From the NCBI GenBank assembly GCA_023401595.1, contig JAEXDQ010000024.1:1-64000 (forward strand): a stretch of 64,000 nucleotides of DNA, written 5' to 3'. This stretch comes from Spirochaetota bacterium (GTDB lineage Bacteria; Spirochaetota; Spirochaetia; Sphaerochaetales; Sphaerochaetaceae). Shown here in pieces: positions 53,579-62,965 of this stretch (its first letter is position 1; every line of letters starts with the position of its first letter). The translations under genes were made by a program, and so were the position numbers. Under the pieces are notes generated by a model. That model searched no databases, was not told the DNA's origin, and was given only the letters and a program-made list of their open reading frames with translations.

Positions 53579-53608
53579 TGTTGGGCTAGAACCTGTTGGG
53601 CTAGAACC
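53579..53608 (+). repeat. 15-bp perfect tandem duplication
   Basis: TGTTGGGCTAGAACC occurs twice back to back in noncoding sequence after the glycosylase gene. Confidence 0.9.
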
Positions 53609-53620
53609 ATGTGGTTTTCT

Positions 53621-53660
53621 GCTCAGGTCGCTCAGGTTCTGCTCAGGTCGCTCAGGTTCT
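53621..53660 (+). repeat. 20-bp perfect tandem duplication
   Basis: GCTCAGGTCGCTCAGGTTCT occurs twice back to back, and itself contains GCTCAGGT twice, so three levels of duplication are nested. Confidence 0.9.
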
Positions 53661-53875
53661 AGGCGTCTCCGTCATTGTCGTGGCTTTGTTTTGCCGCCCG
53701 CATCATGTGTGCCAGGTTCAGGCATCAGGTGACTGGCATCCGCTTCTGGACAACGGGGCAAGGGACGATTGGACGAGGCTGCTGGAAATGCATGCTGTTC
53801 CAGTATTTCCAGTAGCAGATGAGAAAGGCTTTGCGCATCACAAAGGCGGACGTTCGGGGTACATGCCGTCAAACG
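53661..53875. other. Intergenic sequence without a gene
   Basis: No open frame with a start site is seen on either strand between the duplications and the terminator. Confidence 0.4.
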
Positions 53876-53909
53876 CTAAAAAGGGACTATCGTGAAAAGA
53901 TAGTCCCTT
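53876..53909 (-). terminator. Intrinsic terminator of the dehydrogenase gene at 53945
   Basis: AAGGGACTATC pairs perfectly with GATAGTCCCTT across seven nt. On the minus strand it runs into a T-tract of five. Confidence 0.85.
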
Positions 53910-53944
53910 GCGCAGAGAACGACTGGCGGCCTGTTCTGGCCGGA

Positions 53945-54985
53945 TTACCAATCAAGATACTGGTTCATCGGATAGGACAGGTACTGCACCGGTTCCAGTT
54001 TTTCTGCGGTAATATATCCTGCGGGAGCGTTGAGTACGGTAGGTATCCTGTTGACGATGGTCGCGCAGGTATGCTCGACCGTAGCCGGCTTCTGTACGAA
54101 GAACGTCGTGTCGGGTTCCCCCTTGATCTTCCAGTCGCACATGTCGCCGTCGTCCGGTCCGTAGACCTTGCCGATGCATTGGGTTTCGATGACCGGCCCC
54201 TGGAACGTCTCGGTGGTCACCACGGCGCTCATGCCAATGCAGTCCCCTTTCTTGATTGTTTTGCCCAAAGTCGCGGAATATAGATCCTCGTCATGGAAAT
54301 AGGGAACGCACTTCTGCGTCTGGCTCTTGATGGTCCAGCCCATCTTGTTGCACAACGCTTCGTTGGAGTTCCAGACGTACGAAGGTTCCAAAGTGGTCGG
54401 ATGGGCTATCTGCTTTTCAAATTCCTTCGGCGACAGACCCGCTCCGTGGGCTTGCGCCAAAGCGAGCCCGTAGTCTTCGACATTGTAGCTGACGGCGCCC
54501 TCGATCTTGTCGATGCGATGCACTCCTCCGGCGACGCAGGCGATCATGTTGATCCAATAGATATCCTGCATACCTGAACCCACGATAGTACAGCCCGTCT
54601 CCTTTGCGATATGGTCAAGCCTGTTGGTGATGGCGGAGGAGGTGGTCCACGGATAGATCGCTTCCTCGCACGTGGTGATCACATTGATTCCCCGTTTCGC
54701 GCAGCGTTCGAAGTGGGGTTCGACATCATCCATGAAACTGAACAGCGTGAGGACGGCGATATCCGGGTCGCAGGAATCAAGCACCGCGTCGGCGTCCTTC
54801 TGGATCGTGACTCCGATCTTCATGCCCAAGCCGGCGAAATCCCCGACATCCATTCCGACTATATCCGGGTTCACATCGATCGCGCCGACGATTTCCGCCC
54901 CGCTCTCATGGAGATAGCGGAGAATGTATTTCGCCATTTTGCCGCAGCCGTACTGTACGACACGGATCTTTTCATTGTTCACCAT
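53945..54985 (-). CDS. DapB-fold dehydrogenase, 2,4-diaminopentanoate dehydrogenase-like
   Basis: This 346-residue NAD(P)-dependent enzyme has a Rossmann start ([20 protein letters not shown]), [12 protein letters not shown] and a DapB-like C-terminal domain. The phrases CEEAIYPW and [19 protein letters not shown] match the diaminopentanoate dehydrogenase (Ord) family of the ornithine-fermentation pathway and its many uncharacterised relatives. GAGAGG six nt upstream fixes the start at 54985; longer frames are not needed. The other ornithine-pathway genes are absent nearby, so a different amino-substrate is possible. Confidence 0.78.
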   Translation of the reverse strand: MVNNEKIRVVQYGCGKMAKYILRYLHESGAEIVGAIDVNPDIVGMDVGDFAGLGMKIGVTIQKDADAVLDSCDPDIAVLTLFSFMDDVEPHFERCAKRGINVITTCEEAIYPWTTSSAITNRLDHIAKETGCTIVGSGMQDIYWINMIACVAGGVHRIDKIEGAVSYNVEDYGLALAQAHGAGLSPKEFEKQIAHPTTLEPSYVWNSNEALCNKMGWTIKSQTQKCVPYFHDEDLYSATLGKTIKKGDCIGMSAVVTTETFQGPVIETQCIGKVYGPDDGDMCDWKIKGEPDTTFFVQKPATVEHTCATIVNRIPTVLNAPAGYITAEKLEPVQYLSYPMNQYLDW

Positions 54986-55298
54986 TTCAACACCTCTCAG
55001 ACTTGGAATGTCTGTACCATTTCGATACAGGGAGAACCTGTGTCCGTTCTTGCGTTGTTCACCGCTCTCCATTCCTAATTTCGTCACGAAAAGTCGGCCT
55101 GTCAATGGAAATCTGCAACTATCCTCTTGTACTAGACATAATTAGTATTGTGTGTGACATGATTTGCCAATGCTTCAGGACCGCTGTGCATGGATTGAAC
55201 TCGTTTGCTCAGGGGCGTGTCCTGCCCCAGGGCCTACTCGATTCCCAAAAGATGAAGCGTATGATATAGTTCGAGCCATGCCTTGGGGAAGGCTCAGC
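54986..55298. other. Divergent promoter region between dehydrogenase and MATE genes
   Basis: About 313 bp without a gene. On the minus strand TTGACA (near 55105-55100) lies about 115 bp from the dehydrogenase start but has only a poor -10. An AT-rich patch (TAGACATAATTAGTATTGTG, about 55134-55153) may serve either direction. Confidence 0.35.
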
Positions 55299-56672
55299 AT
55301 GTCCACTACAAAAGAACTTGATTTGACGAAAGGACCTATCGGAAAACAGCTGTTGCTCTTTTTCCTCCCGATTTTTCTAGGGAGTTTTTTTCAGCAATTC
55401 TACAACAGTACCGATGCGCTGATCGTGGGGCAGTTCGTCGGCAAGGAGGCTCTTGCCGCGATTGAATCCACCGGTAGTCTGACCCGGTTGCTCGTGCAGT
55501 TCTTCATCGGCGTCGCAAGCGGCGCGACAATTCTGATTTCCCAGGCGTTCGGAGGGAAGGACGAGGCCCGCGTTTCAAGGACGGTCCATACGGCGGTCGC
55601 GTTCGCCATATGGGGCGGGGTGGTGGTCACCGTCCTTGGGTTGTTGCTGGCCCCGGCCTGTCTACGGGCGATGCATGTTCCCGCTGAAATTGAAAGCGAC
55701 GCGATTCTCTATACCCGGGTTTTCTTTCTTGGCGTACTGCCGACGTTCCTCTATACGATCGGCGCGGCTATACTTCGCGCCGTGGGGGATTCCCGCCGTC
55801 CGTTCTATTTTCTGATTTTCTGTTGTATCCTCAACGTTATCCTCGACATCGTATTCGTCCTGATATTCCGTACAGGGGTCGCCGGCGCCGGTATCGCGAC
55901 ATTGCTGGCGCAGGCGTTGAGCGCCGTACTGGTGTTCAGGACGTTGGGCAGGTCGACGGACAGCTATCGGGTGTATGCAAAACAGATCCGGATACACAAG
56001 GATCTGCTGAACCGCATCGTATTCCTCGGACTCCCCATTGGCCTGCAGTCCGCCATGTATGCGTTCTCCAACATCCTGGTTCAGGCGAAGGTCAATACAT
56101 TCGGTACCGATATGGTCGCGGCCTGGGCCGTCTGCGGAAAGGTCGATTTCCTGATCTGGATACTGCTTGACGCCTTGACGATTTCCATTTCCACGTTCGT
56201 AGCCCAGAACTACGGCGCCGGTCTTGTGAGCCGCGTCACGAAAGGGGTCGGAACGGCGATCGGAGTCGGTTTCTGCCTGTTCCTTCCTCTCAGCGCGGGG
56301 CTGTATGTATTCGCGCCTTGGCTCGCCCGGATTTTCGTCGCCGACCAGAGCGTCATCGACATGACCGTCCTGCTGTTGCATTTCTTCGCGCCAGTCTATT
56401 GGACGTATATCGTCGGAGACGTATATTCCGGCGCGATACGCGGTACGGGCGATTCCCTGCAACCGATGATCCTGACCTTCATCGGGACATGCCTGGTGCG
56501 TATCATCTGGATACTGGCGGTTCCTTCGGGAAGCGACATCTGGTCGATCATCCTCTGTTATCCGATCACCTGGGCGGGAACGTCGCTGCTGTATGTCGTA
56601 TACGGCTGGCTCCGCGGCGGCATCGTGAAAAAGTCTGATCCTGTACGGCGAGCGGATACCGCTGCGAAATAA
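55299..56672 (+). CDS. MATE-family efflux transporter
   Basis: This 457-residue inner-membrane protein has twelve helices. It has the MATE/NorM duplicated signatures (FFLPIFLGSFFQQFYNSTDA and FLGLPIGLQSAMYAFSNILV) and GQFVGKEALAAIESTG in the first loop. The start at 55299 has GGAAGG eight nt upstream. Unlike the first MATE of the window (10800-12227), it is the classic DinF/NorM-like branch most common in Firmicutes and spirochaetes. The substrate is not determinable. Confidence 0.88.
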   Translation: MSTTKELDLTKGPIGKQLLLFFLPIFLGSFFQQFYNSTDALIVGQFVGKEALAAIESTGSLTRLLVQFFIGVASGATILISQAFGGKDEARVSRTVHTAVAFAIWGGVVVTVLGLLLAPACLRAMHVPAEIESDAILYTRVFFLGVLPTFLYTIGAAILRAVGDSRRPFYFLIFCCILNVILDIVFVLIFRTGVAGAGIATLLAQALSAVLVFRTLGRSTDSYRVYAKQIRIHKDLLNRIVFLGLPIGLQSAMYAFSNILVQAKVNTFGTDMVAAWAVCGKVDFLIWILLDALTISISTFVAQNYGAGLVSRVTKGVGTAIGVGFCLFLPLSAGLYVFAPWLARIFVADQSVIDMTVLLLHFFAPVYWTYIVGDVYSGAIRGTGDSLQPMILTFIGTCLVRIIWILAVPSGSDIWSIILCYPITWAGTSLLYVVYGWLRGGIVKKSDPVRRADTAAK

Positions 56673-56900
56673 TGGCGGAAAATGACGAAATAAAAACTAT
56701 AAGCCCAAATTCAATTGCCATTAGCGAAGCATGGTGCTATGATTCCGCAATAATAAATTTCATAGTGCCAAGAGTGAGAGAATCGGTGTGATGTACTAGC
56801 AAATGCATCCCATTTCATGCGGGAAGCCCATCGTAAGATGGATTTTATTTTGCCTCTGATATATCGTTTTATATATCATTGTTTTCCAAGGGTTGGTCGT

Positions 56901-57206
56901 ATGAGTCTACAGGAAGCATTGAAACTGTTGCGTCTGGAGCTTGGTCTGACGCAAGAGGATTTGGCGAAGAAACTGAACAGGGCGTTCGTCACTGTGAACC
57001 GATGGGAAAACGGCAAAGGCTTTCCCAGCCGTAACAATGCGAAGACTATACTCTCCATCGCAAGAAGCAACCGCGCTTCCGAAGATTGCATCTCATATCT
57101 CACCGAAGTATTGATGCCGGACGCCAAACGCAGCTATTCCGCGGTCGCATATGGATTTTATCAAAGCTCATCGATATTAAGAAAGTCCTTGCCATTGTTG
57201 AGGTGA
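56901..57206 (+). CDS. Small XRE-type DNA-binding protein
   Basis: This 101-residue protein has an N-terminal helix-turn-helix (SLQEALKLLRLELGLTQEDLAKKL, quoted in parts: LRLELGLTQEDLAKKL, then FVTVNRWENGKGFPSRNN). The C-terminal about 50 residues lack an identified domain. An in-frame ATG at 56817 would add a basic, aromatic stretch unlike the family. It precedes the PAS-GGDEF gene by about 300 bp with a terminator between. Confidence 0.75.
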   Translation: MSLQEALKLLRLELGLTQEDLAKKLNRAFVTVNRWENGKGFPSRNNAKTILSIARSNRASEDCISYLTEVLMPDAKRSYSAVAYGFYQSSSILRKSLPLLR

Positions 57207-57319
57207 TATATGACAATCGAACAATGGAAAGATGAGCGGTATCGATGCCGGGGCGCGTCTGATAATAGGTGTGGTTTTCTTCGGAGTCGAGTTCCGTAGG
57301 AACGTCTTCCAATGAACGT

Positions 57320-57349
57320 TGCGGATATGAACGGTCCGCATTGCTTTTT
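57320..57349 (+). terminator. Stem-loop with T-tract after the XRE gene
   Basis: TGCGGA pairs with TCCGCA, with TTTTT five nt beyond. The remaining 57350-57511 interval has no gene. Confidence 0.45.
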
Positions 57350-57511
57350 ACGAGGAGCTGGCCGGGGACGCTGAACGCCGGGATGGACGGAGCTGTCGCA
57401 AGGTCCGTGAGACCAGGGCATGGCGTCGGGTTTTACGGACGGTTTTTGAGAATCAGACGAATTGGTAACCATCCAAGGGTGGGGAACAATATCACAAGGA
57501 GGAAAACACAT

Positions 57512-59095
57512 ATGAACTTGTTGTCGTTGTTCTCTGCCATGCTTGCTATGGCCTTCCTGATTGGTGGAATCTATTGCCTGACGAGAAACCGCAAGTTGAT
57601 ATTGAATGTGTTTTCGTTTCTGGTACTGCTTTGCTTGGGGTGGTGGAACTTCTGCTATGCGTTTTTCTTTTCCGCCGGGACGGAAGCCGGCGCATGGTAC
57701 TGGCACCGCCTGGCCTCCTTTGGGTGGACAGGCTTTATCGTAGAGACGACCTACTACTTCATCGTATTGACCGGCGTCCATGAGAAAATGAAGAAGCTTT
57801 GGATACAGGTTGCGTTTTATATCTTTCCCCTGATACTGCTGATCCACAATCTTTTCTCAAAACCGACCAGTCTCGCCGAAGGGCTCGTCAGAAGCGCGAT
57901 AGGCGGTCAGTGGACATATATCAACTCCTTGGGAAACATATGGCTGTGGCTGTATCTTCTCTATCTGACGGCCTATTTTGGGTTCGCGTTTTATCTGCTG
58001 CTCCGCTGGGCGTCCTCCGTGAAGCATCGTCTGAAGAAAAGGCTGGCAATCGGGTTCGTCATCCTGGACATGGCGACGATCCTGTCGGGATTTGTTACGG
58101 ATATGCTGTTGCCTCTTTTCGTCCCTGTCATCCCTGCGATGGCGAATCTCTGTACGGCTCTTTTTGGGGCGGGGTATTTTTTGATCATCATCCGCTACGA
58201 CCTTTTCAATCTGCACCTTGTCGTACCTGACCGCGATATCATCGAACATGGCATGGACGCAGTTCTCGTTACAGATGAAGCGGGCGAAATCCTTTATTGC
58301 AATCCGGCGGGCATGGAACTCCTGGAAGCGGAGAAATCGAAGCTGATAGGCAGCATGTTGTCGGAGCATCTTGGCGCCGAACAATATCAGGAGCAAATTC
58401 TCCGCCCGCTCCAGAACGCCGATATCATCAATGACGTGGAACTAGCCTTGGAGCTCCGGCCCGAGGGGCGAAAGCGGCTTTTGGTTTCCGCTTCCGTAGT
58501 CCGGGACAGGTTGGGGGAGTATCTTGGAACCGTGGTGTCCCTGCGCGACATTACGCAGCTCAGCCTATTGAAGGAGCAATACAAAATCCAAAGCAAGCTG
58601 TATGAGAAGCTTGCCTTCGTCGACCCGTTGACCGGACTTCCCAACCGCCGGAAAACGTTTGATGTGTTGAGCGAACGCGCAGCGGCATATGTTGGTAGCC
58701 AAGTGGACTTTTTCCTGCTGTATATGGATTTGGATAACTTCAAATCTATAAATGATATGTACGGGCATGACGCCGGTGACCGGTTTCTTGTCGAAGTGGC
58801 GAGCAGATTGAGCAAATGTGTGTTCGGGAATATCGATTTTCTAGGAAGATTGAGCGGCGATGAACTACTGATGATCGGAGGACCGGATACCTCCGAGGAA
58901 GCGATATCCGATTGTATGGAAAAGATCAGAAAGGTGTTTGAACCGGATTTCGACATTGATGGACATCATGTCAAAAACGGTATCTCCATCGGTTATGCGA
59001 GATATTCAGATTTCAAGAATGTAGACGCCATGGTGCATCAGGCTGATGCGCAGATGTATTTGGCGAAGCAGGTCCGTCATGCTGCTGCGGAGTGA
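57512..59095 (+). CDS. Membrane 7TM-PAS-GGDEF diguanylate cyclase
   Basis: This 527-residue protein has seven N-terminal helices (about 1-235), the histidine-kinase-type 7TM sensory module. A PAS domain follows (GMDAVLVTDEAGEILYCNPAG), then a GGDEF domain with DPLTGLPNRR, DLDNFKSINDMYGHDAGD and the active-site variant SGDEL in RLSGDELLMI. The I-site RxxD is not evident, but SGDEL-type sites can be active. It should make c-di-GMP in response to a membrane-sensed ligand. AAGGAGG nine nt upstream fixes the start at 57512; the frame runs 81 codons further upstream without features. Confidence 0.88.
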   Translation: MNLLSLFSAMLAMAFLIGGIYCLTRNRKLILNVFSFLVLLCLGWWNFCYAFFFSAGTEAGAWYWHRLASFGWTGFIVETTYYFIVLTGVHEKMKKLWIQVAFYIFPLILLIHNLFSKPTSLAEGLVRSAIGGQWTYINSLGNIWLWLYLLYLTAYFGFAFYLLLRWASSVKHRLKKRLAIGFVILDMATILSGFVTDMLLPLFVPVIPAMANLCTALFGAGYFLIIIRYDLFNLHLVVPDRDIIEHGMDAVLVTDEAGEILYCNPAGMELLEAEKSKLIGSMLSEHLGAEQYQEQILRPLQNADIINDVELALELRPEGRKRLLVSASVVRDRLGEYLGTVVSLRDITQLSLLKEQYKIQSKLYEKLAFVDPLTGLPNRRKTFDVLSERAAAYVGSQVDFFLLYMDLDNFKSINDMYGHDAGDRFLVEVASRLSKCVFGNIDFLGRLSGDELLMIGGPDTSEEAISDCMEKIRKVFEPDFDIDGHHVKNGISIGYARYSDFKNVDAMVHQADAQMYLAKQVRHAAAE

Positions 59096-59175
59096 AATGT
59101 CGTATGGATGAATTTAGATATCCATATGGACAAAAAAAGTTTTTTCACTTACTATAGCAGAGCGTTTGAGCATTC

Positions 59176-59247
59176 GGCCGCGTAGCTCAGCGGGAGAGCA
59201 TTACCTTCACACGGTAGGGGTCACTGGTTCAATCCCAGTCGCGGTCA
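59176..59247 (+). tRNA. tRNA-Val (anticodon CAC)
   Basis: Acceptor GGCCGCG with CGCGGTC (one G-U pair), D stem GCTC/GAGC, anticodon stem TTACC/GGTAG with loop TTCACAC (anticodon CAC, reading GUG), T stem ACTGG/CCAGT, discriminator A, no encoded CCA. Confidence 0.95.
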
Positions 59248-59252
59248 ACACG

Positions 59253-59289
59253 ACAACCGGTTCCATATCAAGGGGCCGGTTGTTTTTTT
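59253..59289 (+). terminator. Intrinsic terminator of tRNA-Val(CAC)
   Basis: ACAACCGG pairs with CCGGTTGT, followed by seven Ts. The 3' arm GGCCGGTTG is the same word as in the terminator of the other valine tRNA. Confidence 0.85.
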
Positions 59290-59786
59290 GGCTCCGGTCT
59301 CGGTTGGACGTGTTCAGTGGCCTTCCTGCGAAACGCTTGGGACTTGTCCTCAAGACCGCCGCATTGTTTCCGCCGCCGAAGCGATCGCTCAGGCTCCATG
59401 GCATGTCTTCGTCCGGACGGCTAGCGTGAAACATGGCGGGACAGCAGTTGAAAATCTCCGATACAATGGTCTATGAGCGTCGGTCTAGCCGGTTTCCAGA
59501 AGGGGATGCTCCCGGATGACGACCTATGTCGCAAGGCTTCCGATAAACGCTGTCCGTCGACCCGGATTCATATGAACGGGTGGAAATTGTTGTCGCCCGC
59601 CGATGATGAAGGGCGTTCGACTTTTTATTCATTTTTCTGGAAAAATGTATTGATCTGTCACGGTTTTATTATAAAACTGATTTTTAGGTATAACTTTTAA
59701 AACAGAATACGGACATCCCAGAAAATGTGGCGTTTCCTCCATGAGGCAGTATCATGGCCGGCGTCGCGGTTTTGAAGGAGGATGTA
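59290..59786. other. Intergenic region between tRNA-Val and ibrA remnant
   Basis: Nearly 500 bp without a supportable gene. The last 170 bp are AT-rich (ATTATAAAAC, GGTATAACTT) and probably hold the former ibrA promoter. No integrase or direct repeat of the tRNA 3' end was noticed by eye. Confidence 0.4.
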
Positions 59787-61107
59787 ATGCGGCGGAGATA
59801 GCTGCAAGTGGACGTCTATGAGGCATTGCAGAGAAGGCTGGACTTTATTTTTGGAGAATTCGATAATATTTTGTTGCATTCAGCGGAGGCAAGGACAGTA
59901 CGTTGCTGCTCCACCTTCTGATGGCTTATCGGAAGAAGCTTGGCCTGAGTACGAGGCTTGGTGTGTTTCATCAGGATTTTGAGGCTCAATACCAGGCGAC
60001 GACCGAATTCGTGGAAGAGATGTTCGAGCGATATCTGGATGGGATCAAACCATACTGGGTCTGCCAGCCCATGATCGTAAGGACGGCGCTGAGCAATTAT
60101 CAAGTGGACTGGTGCGCCTGGGACGATAGGAGGGGGAGAAGCTTTGGGTTCGTCCTCTTCCTGAGAAACCGAACGTAGTCCATCTCGGTTGCAATCCGTT
60201 CTTCCTATACAGATACCAGATGCCGCAGGAGGCTCTTGCTAAACAGTTCGGACGATGGTACCGGATGTCCCATGGAGGGGCAAGACCGTATGTCTTCTCG
60301 GGGTGAGAGCGGGGGAATCGCTTTTACGTTATAATGGCTTCCTGAAGATGAAGTATGGCTATGAAGGACTATGCTGGATATCCCGCCAGTTCAAGGATGT
60401 TTGGACCGCTTCTCCATTGTATGACTGGTCTACGTCCGACATATGGGGCGCATATGCGAAATTCAATTATCCATACAACAGACTGTATGATTTGTATTAC
60501 AAGGCGGGGTTGAAACCGAACCAGATGCGGGTCGCGTCGCCGTTCAGCGACTATGCCAAGGATTCTCTGAACCTGTATCGCGTACAGGAACCCGAGACCT
60601 GGGGGCGTCTTGTGGGACGTGTCCAGGGGGCGAATTTCGCGGCGTTGTACGGAAGGACGAAGGCCATGGGATATCGGAACGTAGTGTTGCCGGAAGGCCA
60701 TACATGGAAATCCTATACGCAGTTCCTGCTGGATACGTTGCCGGTGCGCTTACGCAACAGATACATAAGGAAATTCAACACATCGATCCGGTTCTGGCAT
60801 GAAACGGACGGGGGGGGGTGTCGGAGAACGCCATCGGGAACTCCTTGCGAAAGACTACAAGGTCGCAAGGAGCGGCGTATCAAACTATACGCTGGACAAG
60901 AAATCCCGAATCGTGTTCCTCCAGAAGATACCTGACGATACGGACGATATCATTAGCACGAAGGATATCCCTTCATGGAAAAGAATGTGCTGTTGTATTC
61001 TGAAGAACGACCATTTGTGCCGGTCGATGGGCTTCGGGCTGTCGAAGCGAGAACGGGAACGGATTGCGTTCTTGAAGAACGAATACCGTGTGACTGAGGA
61101 ATGGTGA
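59787..61107 (+). pseudogene. ibrA: ibrA (PAPS-reductase-family DUF3440 protein), decayed
   Basis: The ATG at 59787 follows AAGGAGG by five nt, but codon 5 is TAG (59799-59801). The frame continues LQVDVYEALQRRLDFIFGEF until a -1 shift near 59877. SGGKDS, the PP-loop, then reads in the next frame together with RLGVFHQDFEAQYQATTEF. Further -1 shifts follow at the G-run 60132-60136, near 60277-60280, in the nine-G run 60810-60818 and at about 60833. Between them PLYDWSTSDIWGAYAKFNYP, MRVASPFSDYAKDSL and LPEGHTWKSYTQFLL are typical IbrA phrases. The last piece ends at the TGA directly before ibrB. No functional product is expected. Confidence 0.88.
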
Positions 61108-61626
61108 ATGAAATACAGAAGTCCTGTCTATGATGTCGTCGGCGTACCTGCGGAACAGGTGAGGGCGAACTCCTACAATCCGAATGCCGTCGCTTCTCCT
61201 GAAATGAAACTACTCTACGACAGTATCAGGGAAGATGAATATACGCAGCCCATCGTATGCTACCATGACCGGGAGAAAGACTTGTATATCATTGTGGATG
61301 TGTTTCACCGTTATCGTGTCATGTTGGAATATCCCGACATCTATGAACGGGAACAGGGGCTGCTTCCCGTTGTGGTGATCGACCGGCCTTTGGATTGCCG
61401 TATGGCGAGTACGATACGCCACAATCGAGCGCGAGGCGTTCACAACATCGACCTCATGAGCAATATCGTCAGAGAACTCCACGATATCGGACGAAGCGAC
61501 GCTTGGATTTCAAAGCATCTCGGTCTGGACAGGGACGAAATCTTGCGTTTGAAGCAGATCACTGGTCTTGCGGCGTTGTTCCGTGATGTCGGGTTCGGTA
61601 AAGCCTGGATTCCCGAAGAGGACTAA
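61108..61626 (+). CDS. ibrB: IbrB-like ParB-fold protein, possibly impaired
   Basis: This 172-residue protein has a ParB/sulfiredoxin-type N-terminal domain (VPAEQVRANSYNPNAVASPE, DEYTQPIVCYHD, MASTIRHNRARGVHNIDLMS). Its ATG abuts the stop of ibrA. In E. coli IbrA and IbrB act together as activators of eib genes, with unknown chemistry. Here the ParB box reads VDVFHRYR; family members have VDGFHR or VDGYHR, so V65 replaces a conserved glycine. The frame is intact over the normal length apart from a shortened C-terminus, so decay may have only begun. Confidence 0.82.
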   Translation: MKYRSPVYDVVGVPAEQVRANSYNPNAVASPEMKLLYDSIREDEYTQPIVCYHDREKDLYIIVDVFHRYRVMLEYPDIYEREQGLLPVVVIDRPLDCRMASTIRHNRARGVHNIDLMSNIVRELHDIGRSDAWISKHLGLDRDEILRLKQITGLAALFRDVGFGKAWIPEED

Positions 61627-61733
61627 CGCAGCGGCACGGGCTTTTGACTCCCCCGGTTTTTCCGGGAAGACATAAAGTGCCGAACTCTCTGCGGCGGGAG
61701 CCCGATGCGCTCGAATCGAAAGTCAGTCTCCGG

Positions 61734-62654
61734 TCATATGAACAGCAATACTACGCCTCCGATGGATATGATCGTCCCTGCTACGGACGCCATGGAAAGC
61801 GTTCGGTGGAATACGAACTTGTCCACGGGCAACAGGAGTATCGGACTGATCTGGCTGATCGCCGTCACGATACCGACAGGGGCCAGCGTCAAGGCGAGCA
61901 TTTGGCTGCTCATTCCCAAGACCGGCCCGGAAATAGCGGCGAGCGCAAGCAAACCGAACAGCTTCACGTTTTTGAGCGTTTTGATATCGTTGAAGAAGCT
62001 CCTGGAAAAAAACGTGGAATAAACTATGAAGGCGAGCAGTCCCCCGAAGTTCCTGATCAGATTTGATGAGACCGCAGGAACGTCGTTCAACGCATATTTC
62101 GCCAGAATATAGGAGATTGATTGCAATACCGCTCCAAGAAAAGCGCAGATCAGGCCGATCCTGACGTTCTTGTCCTGTCCCTCAGCCGTCGTGGGCGTTG
62201 TTTTCCTATGTGCCGCAAGCTCACCTAGGACCATGCAGATGATTCCTCCGATGGTCAACGCTATGCCGAATATCTCGGTCAAGGAAAGGGCTTGTGAGAA
62301 ACAGAAATAGGAAAGGACCGCGGAGACTACCGGCGACAATGTCATGATGACGAGGGATTCCCTGGCTCCTAGAAAGATATAGGCTTTGAACATCAGCAGA
62401 TCCGTAACGAAATAGCCTATCACTCCGGAGGAGAGCAAAGCCGCGTAGGTCCTCGCGCTGGCATGCAACGGAAACGCCCCGTCGGTGAACAGCGTCAGCA
62501 GCAGGATCGCCGGAAAGGCAATCCACATCCTTGCATGGGCAAGACTATCGCTTTTGATGAAAGATCCGAGATATCTATACGTGACCGAATTCCCCGCCCA
62601 GCAAGCGGCGGTGAACAATGCGAGCAGTTGCCCGAGGAGCTGTTGTGATTCCAT
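61734..62654 (-). CDS. DMT-superfamily (EamA) transporter
   Basis: This 306-residue protein has ten helices in two EamA repeats (LLALFTAACWAGNSVTYRYL, and the second starting GLICAFLGAVLQSISYILAK). A charged loop with low complexity (HRKTTPTTAEGQDKN) lies between the halves. No clear ribosome site precedes ATG 62654. It is convergent with ibrB and 108 bp from it. The substrate is unknown. Confidence 0.85.
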   Translation of the reverse strand: MESQQLLGQLLALFTAACWAGNSVTYRYLGSFIKSDSLAHARMWIAFPAILLLTLFTDGAFPLHASARTYAALLSSGVIGYFVTDLLMFKAYIFLGARESLVIMTLSPVVSAVLSYFCFSQALSLTEIFGIALTIGGIICMVLGELAAHRKTTPTTAEGQDKNVRIGLICAFLGAVLQSISYILAKYALNDVPAVSSNLIRNFGGLLAFIVYSTFFSRSFFNDIKTLKNVKLFGLLALAAISGPVLGMSSQMLALTLAPVGIVTAISQISPILLLPVDKFVFHRTLSMASVAGTIISIGGVVLLFI

Positions 62655-62965
62655 GATGGTTTGAACGTATCAGAAAGCTGTGGAAAATGATAGCCATGTC
62701 GCCGTTTCCGCTATATGCAGGCCAGCCTTTTTCCGGATGCCTGGAGAATACCGGCTGTTCGTCCGAAACATGTATCCTTTGATGCCGGGAATGGAAAAAC
62801 TGCGAAACTCACATTCGTCCAGCCATGCCGGGCCGCTGTCGAGGGCTTGTGTGAACCGAGCTTGTTCTAATCGCACCCCGGACCGTCGGGAAGAGGCCGC
62901 CGTACAAGTCTACGGCTTGACCGACAGCCATCCAACCGAATCGCGCCAAGGAGAGACTGCGGCCT
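62655..62965. other. Intergenic region without a gene
   Basis: These 311 bp lie between the DMT start and the 3' end of the AraC-type gene, both on the minus strand. I see no gene, terminator or clear promoter. Confidence 0.35.

Noticed and set aside
57350..57511. c-di-GMP riboswitch before the GGDEF gene
   Set aside because: The conserved GEMM words were not found by eye. Only a generic GC-rich leader is present.
59473..59700. Open frame of 75 codons after the tRNA terminator
   Set aside because: No ribosome site and no recognisable features; it spans the AT-rich promoter region of ibrA.
59176..61700. Genomic island integrated at tRNA-Val(CAC)
   Set aside because: No integrase and no repeated tRNA 3' end were seen downstream. 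The ibrAB remnant alone does not establish an island.
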